Source: Apostichopus japonicus
Taxonomy: Eukaryota > Echinodermata > Holothuroidea > Aspidochirotida > Stichopodidae
Assembly: GCF_037975245.1 (NCBI RefSeq)
Contig: NC_092580.1
Coordinates: 717,001-781,000 of the forward strand
Reading direction: 5' to 3'
DNA length: 64,000 nt
Shown here: one piece after another, positions 8,346 to 20,596 of the stretch
Position numbering within the stretch: position 1 is the stretch's first letter
Layout of the letters: every line of letters begins with the position of its first letter
Notes under the pieces: model-generated
What the model was told of the DNA's origin: nothing
Databases searched by the model: none
The model's input: only the letters and a program-made list of their open reading frames with translations
Program-made: the position numbers and the translations under genes

Positions 8346-8771
8346 CGTATTTTGGATCGCGGGCTCGAGACCAGGTGGGGGCAGTTTGCTTTTGCCGCGA
8401 TCTTATACGGTCTCTGGGAACTTTAAGTATTAGAAACGAACGTAGATTTATATCAACTGCTGTCGTGGCGCGGTTGGTTGCTCTGTACCTCGAGAGCGTG
8501 ACGTATTTTGGATCGCGGGCTCGAGACCAGGTGGGGGCAGTTTGCTTTTGCCGCGATCTCATACGGTCTCTGGACCTTTAAGTATTAGAAACGAACATAG
8601 ATTTATATCAACTGCTGTCGTGGCGCGGTTGGTTGTGCTCTGTACCTCGAGAGCGTGACGTATTTTGGATCGCGGGCTCGAGACCAGGTGGGGGCAGTTT
8701 GCTTTTGCCGCGACCTTATACGGTCTCTGGGAACTTTAAGTATTAGAAACGAACATAGATTTATATCAACT

Positions 8772-8852
8772 GCTGTCGTGGCGCGGTTGGTTGCTCTGTA
8801 CCTCGAGAGCGTGACGTATTTTGGATCGCGGGCTCGAGACCAGGTGGGGGCA
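8772..8852 (+). other. Representative tRNA-like segment of the satellite monomer
   Basis: One clear example of a segment present in nearly every monomer. Positions 8,772-8,778 (GCTGTCG) and 8,845-8,851 (TGGGGGC) form an acceptor-type stem with 6 of 7 pairs including wobbles, followed by an A in the discriminator position. TGGCGCGGTTGG (8,779-8,790) fits the Pol III A-box TRGCNNAGYNGG at 11 of 12 positions. GGCTCGAGACC (8,831-8,841) fits the B-box GGTTCGANNCC at all but one position. GCTCT/AGAGC (8,793-8,797 and 8,806-8,810) is a perfect 5-bp anticodon-type stem with an 8-nt loop. A T4 tract follows at 8,859-8,862, and TTTATAT lies at 8,760-8,766. At 81 nt it has class II (Leu/Ser) tRNA length. 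The T-stem pairs poorly and a T4 at 8,819-8,822 sits inside, so it is decayed, not a functional tRNA. Confidence 0.6.
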
Positions 8853-9850
8853 GTTTGCTTTTGCCGGGTTCTTATACGGTCTCTGGGAACTTTAAGTATT
8901 AGAAACGAACATAGATTTATATCAACTGCTGTCGTGGCGCGGTTGGTTGCTCTGTACCTCGAGAGCGTGACGTATTTTGGATTGCGGGCTCGAGACCAGG
9001 CCAGCGCAGTTTGCTTTTGCCGCGATCTAATACGGTCTCTGGGAACTTTAAGTATTAGAAACGAACATAGATTTATATCAACAGCTGTCGTGGCGCGGTT
9101 GGTTGCTCTGTACCTCGAATGCGTGACGTATTTTGGATCGCGGGCTCGAGACCAGGTGGGGGCAGTTTGCTTTTGCCGCGATCTTATACGGTCTCTGGGA
9201 ACTTTAAGTATTAGAAACGAACATAGATTTATATCAACTGCTGTCGTGGCGCGGTCGGTTGCTCTGTACCTCGAGAGCGTGACGTATTTTGGATCGCGGG
9301 CTCGAGACCAGGTGGGGGCAGTTTGCTTTTTCCGCGATCTTATTCGTTCTCTGGAACTTTAAGTATTAGAAACGAATATAGATTTATATCAACTGCTGTC
9401 GTGGCGCGGTTGGTTGCTCTGTACCTCGAGAGCGTGACGTATTTTGGATCGCGGGCTCGAGACCAGGTGGGGGCAGTTTGCTTTTGCCGCGATCTTATAC
9501 GGTCTCTGGAGCTTTAAGTATTAGAAACGAACATAGATTTCCATCAACTGCTGTCGTGGCGCGGTTGGTTGTGCTCTGTACCTCGAGAGCGTGACGTATT
9601 TTGGATCGCGGGCTCGAGACCAGGTGGGGGCAGTTTGCTTTTGCCGCGATCTTATACGGTCTCTGGGAACTTTAAGTATTAGAAACGAACATAGATTTAT
9701 ATCAACTGCTGTCGTGGCGCGGTTGGTTGCTCTGTACCTCGAGAGCGTGACGTATTTTGGATCGCGGGCTCGAGACCAGGTGGGGGCAGTTTGCTTTTGC
9801 CGCGATCTGGTACGGTCTTTGGAACTTTAAGTATTAGAAACGAACATAGA

Positions 9851-9868
9851 TTTATATCATTTATATCA
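9851..9868 (+). repeat. 9-bp tandem duplication variant (165-bp monomer)
   Basis: TTTATATCA is present twice in tandem. This is exactly the TATA-like word just upstream of the tRNA-like start. The same event marks monomers near 15,157, 15,476, 15,796, 18,456, 19,401, 20,813, 20,981, 22,233, 22,402, 23,808, 23,980 and 32,711, and none further right. It probably arose once and spread by block duplication. Confidence 0.9.
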
Positions 9869-12435
9869 ACTGCTGTCGTGGCGCGGTTGGTTGCTCTGTA
9901 CCTCGAGAGCGTGACGTATTTTGGATCGCGGGCTCGAGACCAGGTGGGGGCAGTTTGCTTTTGCCGCGATCTTATACGGTCTCTGGGAACTTTAAGTATT
10001 AGAAACGAACATAGATTTATATCAACTGCTGTCGTGGCGCGGTTGGTTGCTCTGTACCTCGAGAGCGTGACGTATTTTGGATCGCGGGCTCGAGACCAGG
10101 TGGGGGCAGTTTGCTATTGCCGCGATCTTATACGGTCTCTGGGAACTTTAAGTATTAGAAACGAACATAGATTTATATCAACTGCTGTCGTGGCGCGGTT
10201 GGTTGCTCTGTACCTCGAGAGCGTGACGTATTTTGGATCGCGGGCTCGAGACCAGGTGGGGGCAGTTTGCTTTTGCCGCGATCTTATACGGTCTTTGGAA
10301 CTTTAAGTATTAGAAACGAACATAGATTTATATCAACTGCTGTCGTGGCGCGGTTGGTTGCTCTGTACCTCGAGAGCGTGACGTATTTTGGATCGCGGGC
10401 TCGAGACCAGGCCAGCGCAGTTTGCTTTTGCCGCGATCTTATACGGTCTCTGGAGCTTTAAGTATTAGAAACGAACATAGATTTATATCAACTGCTGTCG
10501 TGGCGCGGTTGGTTGTGCTCTGTACCTCGAGAGCGTGACGTATTTTGGATCGCGGGCTCGAGACCAGGTGGGGGCAGTTTGCTTTTTCCGCGATCTTATA
10601 CGGTCTCTGGGAACTTTAAGTATTAGAAACGAACATAGATTTATATCAACTGCTGTCGTGGCGCGGTTGGTTGCTCTGTACCTCGAGAGCGTGACGTATT
10701 TTGGATCGCGGGCTCGAGACCAGGTGGGGGCAGTTTGCTTTTGCCGCGATCTGGTACGGTCTCTGGGAACTTTAAGTATTAGAAACGAACATAGATTTAT
10801 ATCAACTGCTGTCGTGGCGCGGTTGGTTGCTCTGTACCTCGAGAGCGTGACGTATTTTGGATCGCGGGCTCGAGACCAGGTGGGGCAGTTTGCTTTTGCC
10901 GCGATCTTATACGGTCTCTGGAACTTTAAGTATTAGAAACGAACATAGATTTATATCAACTGCTGTCGTGGCGCGGTTGGTTGCTCTGTACCTCGAGAGC
11001 GTGACGTATTTTGGATCGCGGGCTCGAGACCAGGTGGGGGCAGTTTGCTTTGCCGCGATCTTATACGGTCTCTGGGAACTTTAAGTATTAGAAACGAACA
11101 TAGATTTATATCAACTGCTGTCGTGGCGCGGTTGGTTGCTCTGTACCTCGAGAGCGTGACGTATTTTGGATCGCGGGCTCGAGACCAGGTGGGGGCAGTT
11201 TGCTTTTGCCGCGATCTTATACGGTCTTTCGAACTTTAAGTATTAGAAACGAACATAGATTTATATCAACTGCTGTCGTGGCGCGGTTGGTTGCTCTGTA
11301 CCTCGAGAGCGTGACGTATTTTGGATCGCGGGCTCGAGACCAGGCCAGCGCAGTTTGCTTTTGCCGCGATCTTATACGGTCTCTGGAGCTTTAAGTATTA
11401 GAAACGAACATAGATTTCTATCAACTGCTGTCGTGGCGCGGTTGGTTGTGCTCTGTATCTCGAGAGCGTGACGTATTTTGGATCGCGGGCTCGAGACCAG
11501 GTGGGGGCAGTTTGCTTTTTCCGCGATCTTATACGGTCTGTGGGAACTTTAAGTATTAGAAACGAACATAGATTTATATCAACTGCTGTCGTGGCGCGGT
11601 TGGTTGCTCTGTACCTCGAGAGCGTGACGTATTTTGGATCGCGGGCTCGAGACCAGGTGGGGGCAGTTTGCTTTTTCCGCGATCTTATACGGTCTCTGGG
11701 AACTTTAAGTATTAGAAACGAACATAGATTTATATCAACTGCTGTCGTGGCGCGGTTGGTTGCTCTGTACCTCGAGAGCGTGACGTATTTTGGATCGCGG
11801 GCTCGAGACCAGGTGGGGGCAGTTTGCTTTTGCCGCGATCTTATACGGTCTCTGGGAACTTTAAGTATTAGAAACGAACATAGATTTATATCAACTGCTG
11901 TCGTGGCGCGGTTGGTTGCTCTGTACCTCGAGAGCGTGACGTATTTTGGATCGCGGGCTCGAGACCAGGTGGGGGCAGTTTGCTTTTGCCGCGATCTTAT
12001 ACGGTCTCTGGAACTTTAAGTATTAGAAACGAACGAAGATTTATATCAACTGCTGTCGCGGCGCGGTTGGTTGCTCTGTACCTCGAGAGCGTGACGTATT
12101 TTGGATCGCGGGCTCGAGACCAGGTGGGGGCAGTTTGCTTTTGCCGCGATCTTATACGGCCCCTGGAACTTTAAGTATTAGAAACGAACATAGATTTATA
12201 TCAACTGCTGTCGCGGCGCGGTTGGTTGCTCTGTACCTCGAGAGCGTGACGTATTTTGTATCGCGGGCTCGAGACCAGGTGGGGGCAGTTTGTTTTTGCC
12301 GCGATCTTATACGGCCCCTGGAACTTTAAGTATTAGAAACGAACATAGATTTATATCAACTGCTGTCGTGGCGCGGTTGGTTGCTCTGTACCTCGAGAGC
12401 GTGACGTATTTTGGATCGCGGGCTCGAGACCAGGT

Positions 12436-15400
12436 GTGGCAGTTTGCTTTTGCCGCGATCTTATACGGTCTCTGGGAACTTTAAGTATTAGAAACGAAAA
12501 TAGATTTATATCAACTGCTGTCGTGGCGCGGTTGGTTGCTCTGTACCTCGGGAGCGTGACGTATTTTGGATCGCGGGCTCGAGACCAGGTGGCGGCAGTT
12601 TGCTTTTGCCGCGATCTTATACGGTCTCTGGGAACTTTAAGTATTAGAAACGAACATAGATTTATATCAACTGCTGTCGTGGCGCGGTTGGTTGCTCTGT
12701 ACCTCGAGAGCGTGACGTATTTTGGATCGCGGGCTCGAGACCAGGTGGGGGCAGTTTGCTTTTGCCGCGATCTTATACGGTCTCTGGGAACTTTAAGTAT
12801 TAGAAACGAACGTAGATTTATATCACCTGCTGTCGTGGCGCGGTTGGTTGCTCTGTACCTCGGGAGCGTGACGTATTTTGGATCGCGGGCTCGAGACCAG
12901 GTGGGGGCAGTTTGCTTTTGCCGCGATCTTATACGGTCTCTGGGAACTTTAAGTATTAGAAACGAACATAGATTTATATCAACTGCTGTCGTGGCGCGGT
13001 TGGTTGCTCTGTACCTCGAGAGCGTGACGTATTTTGGATCGCGGGCTCGAGACCAGGTGGGGGCAGTTTGCTTTTGCCGCGATCTTATACGGTCTCTGGG
13101 AACTTTAAGTATTAGAAACGAACATAGATTTATATCAACTGCTGTCGTGGCGCGGTTGGTTGCTCTGTACCTCGAGAGCGTGACGTATTTTGGATCGCGG
13201 GCTCGAGACCAGGTGGGGGCAGTTTGCTTTTGCCGCGATCTTATACGGTCTCTGGGAACTTTAAGTATTAGAAACGAACATAGATTTATATCAACTGCTG
13301 TCGTGGCGCGGTTGGTTGCTCTGTACCTCGAGAGCGTGACGTATTTTGGATCGCGGGCTCGAGACCAGGTGGGGCAGTTTGCTTTTGCCGCGATCTTATA
13401 CGGTCTCTGCGAACTTTAAGTATTAGAAACGAACATAGATTTATATCAACTGCTGTCGTGGCGCGGTTGGTTGCTCTGTACCTCGAGAGCGTGACGTATT
13501 TTGGATCGCGGGCTCGAGACCAGGTGGGGGCAGTTTGCTTTTGCCGCGATCTTATACGGTCTCTGGGAACTTTAAGTATTAGAAACGAACATAGATTTAT
13601 ATCAACTGCTGTCGTGGCGCGGTTGGTTGCTCTGTACCTCGAGAGCGTGACGTATTTTGGATCGCGGGCTCGAGACCAGGTGGGGGCAGTTTGCTTTTGC
13701 CGCGATCTTATAGGGTCTCTGGACCTTTAAGTATTAGAAACGAACATAGATTTCCATCAACTGCTGTCGTGGCGCGGTTGGTTGTGCTCTGTACCTCGAG
13801 AGCGTGACGTATTTTGGATGGCGGGCTCGAGACCAGGTGTGGCAGTTTGCTTTTGCCGCGATCTTATACGGTCTCTGGAACTTTAAGTATTAGAAACGAA
13901 CATAGATTTATATCAACTGCTGTCGTGGCGCGGTTGGTTGCTCTGTACCTCGAGAGCGTGACGTATTTTGTATCGCGGGCTCGAGACCAGGTGGGGGCAG
14001 TTTGTTTTTGCCGCGATCTTATACGGCCCCTGGAACTTTAAGTATTAGAAACGAACATAGATTTATATCAACTGCTGTCGTGGCGCGGTTGGTTGCTCTG
14101 TACCTCGAGAGCGTGACGTATTTTGGATCGCGGGCTCGAGACCAGGTGGGGGCAGTTTGCTTTTGCCGCGATCTGGTACGGTCTCTGGGAACTTTAAGTA
14201 TTAGAAACGAACGTAGATTTATATCAACTGCTGTCGTGGCGCGGTTGGTTGCTCTGTACCTCGAGAGCGTGACGTATTTTGGATCGCGGGCTCGAGACCA
14301 GGTGGGGGCAGTTTGCTTTTGCCGCGATCTTATACGGTCTCTGGGAACTTTAAGTATTAGAAACGAACATAGATTTATATCAACTGCTGTCGTGGCGCGG
14401 TTGGTTGCTCTGTACCTCGAGAGCGTGACGTATTTTGGATCGCGGGCTCGAGACCAGGTGGGGGCAGTTTGCTTTTGCCGCGATCTTATACGGTCTTTGG
14501 AACTTTAAGAATTAGAAACGAACATAGATTTATATCAACTGCTGTCGTGGCGCGGTTGGTTGCTCTGTACCTCGAGAGCGTGACGTATTTTGGATCGCGG
14601 GCTCGAGACCAGGTGGGGGCAGTTTGCTTTTGCCGCGATCTTATACGGTCTCTGGAGCTTTAAGTATTAGAAACGAACATAGATTTCCATCAACTGCTGT
14701 CGTGGCGCGGTTGGTTGTGCTCTGTACCTCGAGAGCGTGACGTATTTTGGATGGCGGGCTCGAGACCAGGCCAGCGCAGTTTGCTTTTGCCGCGATCTGA
14801 TACGGTCTCTGGAGCTTTAAGTATTAGAAACGAACATAGATTTCCATCAACTGCTGTCGTGGCGCGGTTGGTTGTGCTCTGTACCTCGAGAGCGTGACGT
14901 ATTTTGGATCGCGGGCTCGAGACCAGGTGGGGGCAGTTTGCTTTTGCCGCGATCTTATACGGTCTCTGGGAACTTTAAGTATTAGAAACGAACATAGATT
15001 TATATCAACTGCTGTCGTGGCGCGGTTGGTTGCTCTGTACCTCGAGAGCGTGACGTATTTTGGATCGCGGGCTCGAGACCAGGTGGGGGCAGTTTGCTTT
15101 TGCCGCGATCTGGTACGGTCTCTGGGAACTTTAAGTATTAGAAACGAACATAGATTTATATCATTTATATCAACTGCTGTCGTGGCGCGGTTGGTTGCTC
15201 TGTACCTCGAGAGCGTGACGTATTTTGGATCGCGGGCTCGAGACCAGGTGGGGGCAGTTTGCTTTTGCCGCGATCTTATACGGTCTCTGGGAACTTTAAG
15301 TATTAGAAACGAACATAGATTTATATCAACTGCTGTCGTGGCGCGGTTGGTTGCTCTGTACCTCGAGAGCGTGACGTATTTTGGATCGCGGGCTCGAGAC

Positions 15401-18400
15401 CAGGTGTGGCAGTTTGCTTTTGCCGCGATCTTATACGGTCTCTGGGAACTTTAAGTATTAGAAACGAACATAGATTTATATCATTTATATCAACTGCTGT
15501 CGTGGCGTGGTTGGTTGCTCTGTACCTCGAGAGCGTGACGTATTTTGGATCGCGGGCTCGAGACCAGGTGGGGGCAGTTTGCTTTTGCCGCGATCTTATA
15601 CGGTCTCTGGGAACTTTAAGTATTAGAAACGAACATAGATTTATATCAACTGCTGTCGTGGCGCGGTTGGTTGCTCTGTACCTCGAGAGCGTGACGTATT
15701 TTGGATCGCGGGCTCGAGACCAGGTGGGGGCAGTTTGCTTTTGCCGCGATCTGGTACGGTCTCTGGGAACTTTAAGTATTAGAAACGAACATAGATTTAT
15801 ATCATTTATATCAACTGCTGTCGTGGCGCGGTTGGTTGCTCTGTACCTCGAGAGCGTGACGTATTTTGGATCGCGGGCTCGAGACCAGGTGGGGGCAGTT
15901 TGCTTTTGCCGCGATCTTATACGGTCTCTGGGAACTTTAAGTATTAGAAACGAACATAGATTTATATCAACTGCTGTCGTGGCGCGGTTGGTTGCTCTGT
16001 ACCTCGGGAGCGTGACGTATTTTGGATCGCGGGCTCGAGACCAGGTGTGGCAGTTTGCTTTTGCCGCGATCTTATACGGTCTCTGGGAACTTTAAGTATT
16101 AGAAACGAACATAGATTTATATCAACTGCTGTCGTGGCGCGGTTGGTTGCTCTGTACCTCGGGAGCGTGACGTATTTTGGATCGCGGGCTCGAGACCAGG
16201 TGGCGGCAGTTTGCTTTTGCCGCGATCTTATACGGTCTCTGGGAACTTTAAGTATTAGAAACGAACATAGATTTATATCAACTGCTGTCGTGGCGCGGTT
16301 GGTTGCTCTGTACCTCGAGAGCGTGACGTATTTTGGATCGCGGGCTCGAGACCAGGTGGGGGCAGTTTGCTTTTGCCGCGATCTTATACGGTCTCTGGGA
16401 ACTTTAAGTATTAGAAACGAACGTAGATTTATATCACCTGCTGTCGTGGCGCGGTTGGTTGCTCTGTACCTCGGGAGCGTGACGTATTTTGGATCGCGGG
16501 CTCGAGACCAGGTGGGGGCAGTTTGCTTTTGCCGCGATCTTATACGGTCTCTGGGAACTTTAAGTATTAGAAACGAACATAGATTTATATCAACTGCTGT
16601 CGTGGCGCGGTTGGTTGCTCTGTACCTCGAGAGCGTGACGTATTTTGGATCGCGGGCTCGAGACCAGGTGGGGGCAGTTTGCTTTTGCCGCGATCTTATA
16701 CGGTCTCTGGGAACTTTAAGTATTAGAAACGAACATAGATTTATATCACCTGCTGTCGTGGCGCGGTTGGTTGCTCTGTACCTCGAGAGCGTGACGTATT
16801 TTGGATCGCGGGCTCGAGACCAGGTGGGGGCAGTTTGCTTTTGCCGCGATCTTATACGGTCTGTGGGAACTTTAAGTATTAGAAACGAACATAGATTTAT
16901 ATCAACTGCTGTCGTGGCGCGGTTGGTTGCTCTGTACCTCGAGAGCGTGACGTATTTTGGATCGCGGGCTCGAGACCAGGTGGGACAGTTTGCTTTTGCC
17001 GCGATCTTATACGGTCTCTGGGAACTTTAAGTATTAGAAACGAACATAGAGTTATATCAACTGCTGTCGTGGCGCGGTTGGTTGCTCTGTACCTCGAGAG
17101 CGTGACGTATTTTGGATCGCGGGCTCGAGACCAGGTGGGGGCAGTTTGCTTTTGCCGCGATCTTATACGGTCTCTGGGAACTTTAAGTATTAGAAACGAA
17201 CATAGATTTATATCAACTGCTGTCGTGGCGCGGTTGGTTGCTCTGTACCTCGAGAGCGTGACGTATTTTGGATCGCGGGCTCGAGACCAGGTGGGGGCAG
17301 TTTGCTTTTGCCGTGATCTCATACGGTCTCTGGGAACTTTAAGTATTAGAAACGAACATAGATTTATATCAACTGCTGTCGTGGCGCGGTTGGTTGCTCT
17401 GTACCTCGAGAGCGTGACGTATTTTGGATCGCGGGCTCGAGACCAGGTGGGGGCAGTTTGCTTTTGCCGCGATCTGGTACGGTCTCTGGGAACTTTAAGT
17501 ATTAGAAACGAACGTAGATTTATATCAACTGCTGTCGTGGCGCGGTTGGTTGCTCTGTACCTCGAGAGCGTGACGTATTTTGGATCGCGGGCTCGAGACC
17601 AGGTGGGGGCAGTTTGCTTTTGCCGCGATCTTATACGGTCTCTGGGAACTTTAAGTATTAGAAACGAACATAGATTTATATCAACTGCTGTCGTGGCGCG
17701 GTTGGTTGCTCTGTACCTCGAGAGCGTGACGTATTTTGGATCGCGGGCTCGAGACCAGGTGGGGGCAGTTTGCTTTTGCCGCGATCTTATACGGTCTTTG
17801 GAACTTTAAGAATTAGAAACGAACATAGATTTATATCAACTGCTGTCGTGGCGCGGTTGGTTGCTCTGTACCTCGAGAGCGTGACGTATTTTGGATCGCG
17901 GGCTCGAGACCAGGTGGGGGCAGTTTGCTTTTGCCGCGATCTTATACGGTCTCTGGACCTTTAAGTATTAGAAACGAACATAGATTTCCATCAACTGCTG
18001 TCGTGGCGCGGTTGGTTGTGCTCTGTACCTCGAGAGCGTGACGTATTTTGGATGGCGGGCTCGAGACCAGGTGTGGCAGTTTGCTTTTTCCGCGATCTTA
18101 TACGGTCTCTGGAGCTTTAAGTATTAGAAACGAACATAGATTTCCATCAACTGCTGTCGTGGCGCGGTTGGTTGTGCTCTGTACCTCGAGAGCGTGACGT
18201 ATTTTGGATCGCGGGCTCGAGACCAGGTGGGGGCAGTTTGCTTTTGCCGCGATCTTATACGGTCTCTGGGAACTTTAAGTATTAGAAACGAACATAGATT
18301 TATATCAACTGCTGTCGTGGCGCGGTTGGTTGCTCTGTACCTCGAGAGCGTGACGTATTTTGGATCGCGGGCTCGAGACCAGGTGGGGGCAGTTTGCTTT

Positions 18401-18600
18401 TGCCGCGATCTGGTACGGTCTCTGGGAACTTTAAGTATTAGAAACGAACATAGATTTATATCATTTATATCAAATGCTGTCGTGGCGCGGTTGGTTGCTC
18501 TGTGCCTCGAGAGCGTGACGTATTTTGGATCGCGGGCTCGAGACCAGGTGGGGGCAGTTTGCTTTTGCCGCGATCTTATACGGTCTCTGGGAACTTTAAG
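12436..18600 (+). repeat. Large block duplication, offset 3,611 then about 3,300 bp
   Basis: The segment from about 12,436 recurs from 16,047. Shared private variants include CTCGGGAGCG at 12,549 and 16,160, and GGCGGCAG at 12,591 and 16,202. From about 14,040 the offset drops to 3,300 (GAACGTAG near 14,209 and 17,509; TTTAAGAATTAG near 14,504 and 17,805). The second copy therefore lost about two monomers relative to the first. A third partial copy of its right part lies 946 bp further on (18,194 to 19,140). Confidence 0.8.
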
Positions 18601-20596
18601 TATTAGAAACGAACATAGATTTCTATCAACTGCTGTCGTGGCGCGGTTGGTTGTGCTCTGTACCTCGAGAGCGTGACGTATTTTGGATCGCGGGCTCGAG
18701 ACCAGGTGGGGGCAGTTTGCTTTTGCCGCGATCTTATACGGTCTCTGGGAACTTTAAGTATTAGAAACGAACATAGATTTATATCAACTGCTGTCGTGGC
18801 GCGGTTGGTTGCTCTGTACCTCGAGAGCGTGACGTATTTTGGATCGCGGGCTCGAGACCAGGTGGGGGCAGTTTGCTTTTGCCGCGATCTTATACGGTCT
18901 TTGGAACTTTAAGAATTAGAAACGAACATAGATTTATATCAACTGCTGTCGTGGCGCGGTTGGTTGCTCTGTACCTCGAGAGCGTGACGTATTTTGGATC
19001 GCGGGCTCGAGACCAGGTGTGGCAGTTTGCTTTTGCCGCGATCTTATACGGTCTCTGGAGCTTTAAGTATTAGAAACGAACATAGATTTCCATCAACTGC
19101 TGTCGTGGCGCGGTTGGTTGTGCTCTGTACCTCGAGAGCGTGACGTATTTTGGATCGCGGGCTCGAGACCAGGTGGGGGCAGTTTGCTTTTGCCGCGATC
19201 TTATACGGTCTCTGGGAACTTTAAGTATTAGAAACGAACATAGATTTATATCAACTGCTGTCGTGGCGCGGTTGGTTGCTCTGTACCTCGAGAGCGTGAC
19301 GTATTTTGGATCGCGGGCTCGAGACCAGGTGGGGGCAGTTTGCTTTTGCCGCGATCTGGTACGGTCTCTGGGAACTTTAAGTATTAGAAACGAACATAGA
19401 TTTATATCATTTATATCAACTGCTGTCGTGGCGCGGTTGGTTGCTCTGTACCTCGAGAGCGTGACGTATTTTGGATCGCGGGCTCGAGACCAGGTGGGGG
19501 CAGTTTGCTTTTGCCGCGATCTTATACGGTCTCTGGGAACTTTAAGTATTAGAAACGAACATAGATTTCTATCAACTGCTGTCGTGGCGCGGTTGGTTGT
19601 GCTCTGTACCTCGAGAGCGTGACGTATTTTGGATCGCGGGCTCGAGACCAGGTGGGGGCAGTTTGCTTTTGCCGCGATCTTATACGGTCTTTGGAACTTT
19701 AAGTATTAGAAACGAACATAGATTTATATCAACTGCTGTCGTGGCGCGGTTGGTTGCTCTGTACCTCGAGAGCGTGACGTATTTTGGATCGCGGGCTCGA
19801 GACCAGGTGGGGGCAGTTTGCTTTTTCCGCGATCTTATACGGTCTGTGGGAACTTTAAGTATTAGAAACGAACATAGATTTATATCAACTGCTGTCGTGG
19901 CGCGGTTGGTTGCTCTGTACCTCGAGAGCGTGACGTATTTTGGATCGCGGGCTCGAGACCAGGTGGGGGCAGTTTGCTTTTGCCGCGATCTCAAACGGTC
20001 TCTGGGAACTTTAAGTATTAGAAACGAACATAGATTTATATCAACTGCTGTCGTGGCGCGGTTGGTTGCTCTGTACCTCGAGAGCGTGACGTATTTTGGA
20101 TCGCGGGCTCGAGACCAGGTGGGGGCAGTTTGCTTTTGCCGCGATCTGGTACGGTCTCTGGGAACTTTAAGTATTAGAAACGAACATAGATTTATATCAA
20201 CTGCTGTCGTGGCGCGGTTGGTTGCTCTGTACCTCGAGAGCGTGACGTATTTTGGATCGCGGGCTCGAGACCAGGTGGGGGCAGTTTGCTTTTGCCGCGA
20301 TCTGGTACGGTCTCTGGGAACTTTAAGTATTAGAAACGAACATAGATTTATATCAACTGCTGTCGTGGCGCGGTTGGTTGCTCTGTACCTCGAGAGCGTG
20401 ACGTATTTTGGATCGCGGGCTCGAGACCAGGTGGGGGCAGTTTGCTTTTGCCGCGATCTCATACGGTCTCTGGAACTTTAAGTATTAGAAACGAACGAAG
20501 ATTTATATCAACTGCTGTCGTGGCGCGGTTGGTTGCTCTGTACCTCGAGAGCGTGACGTATTTTGGATCGCGGGCTCGAGACCAGGTGGGGGCAGT

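Noticed and set aside
8772-8852. Functional tRNA gene in each monomer
   Set aside because: The T-stem pairs poorly, the D-stem is imperfect, the anticodon-type loop has 8 nt with no assignable anticodon, and a T4 tract lies between the A- and B-box-like sequences.
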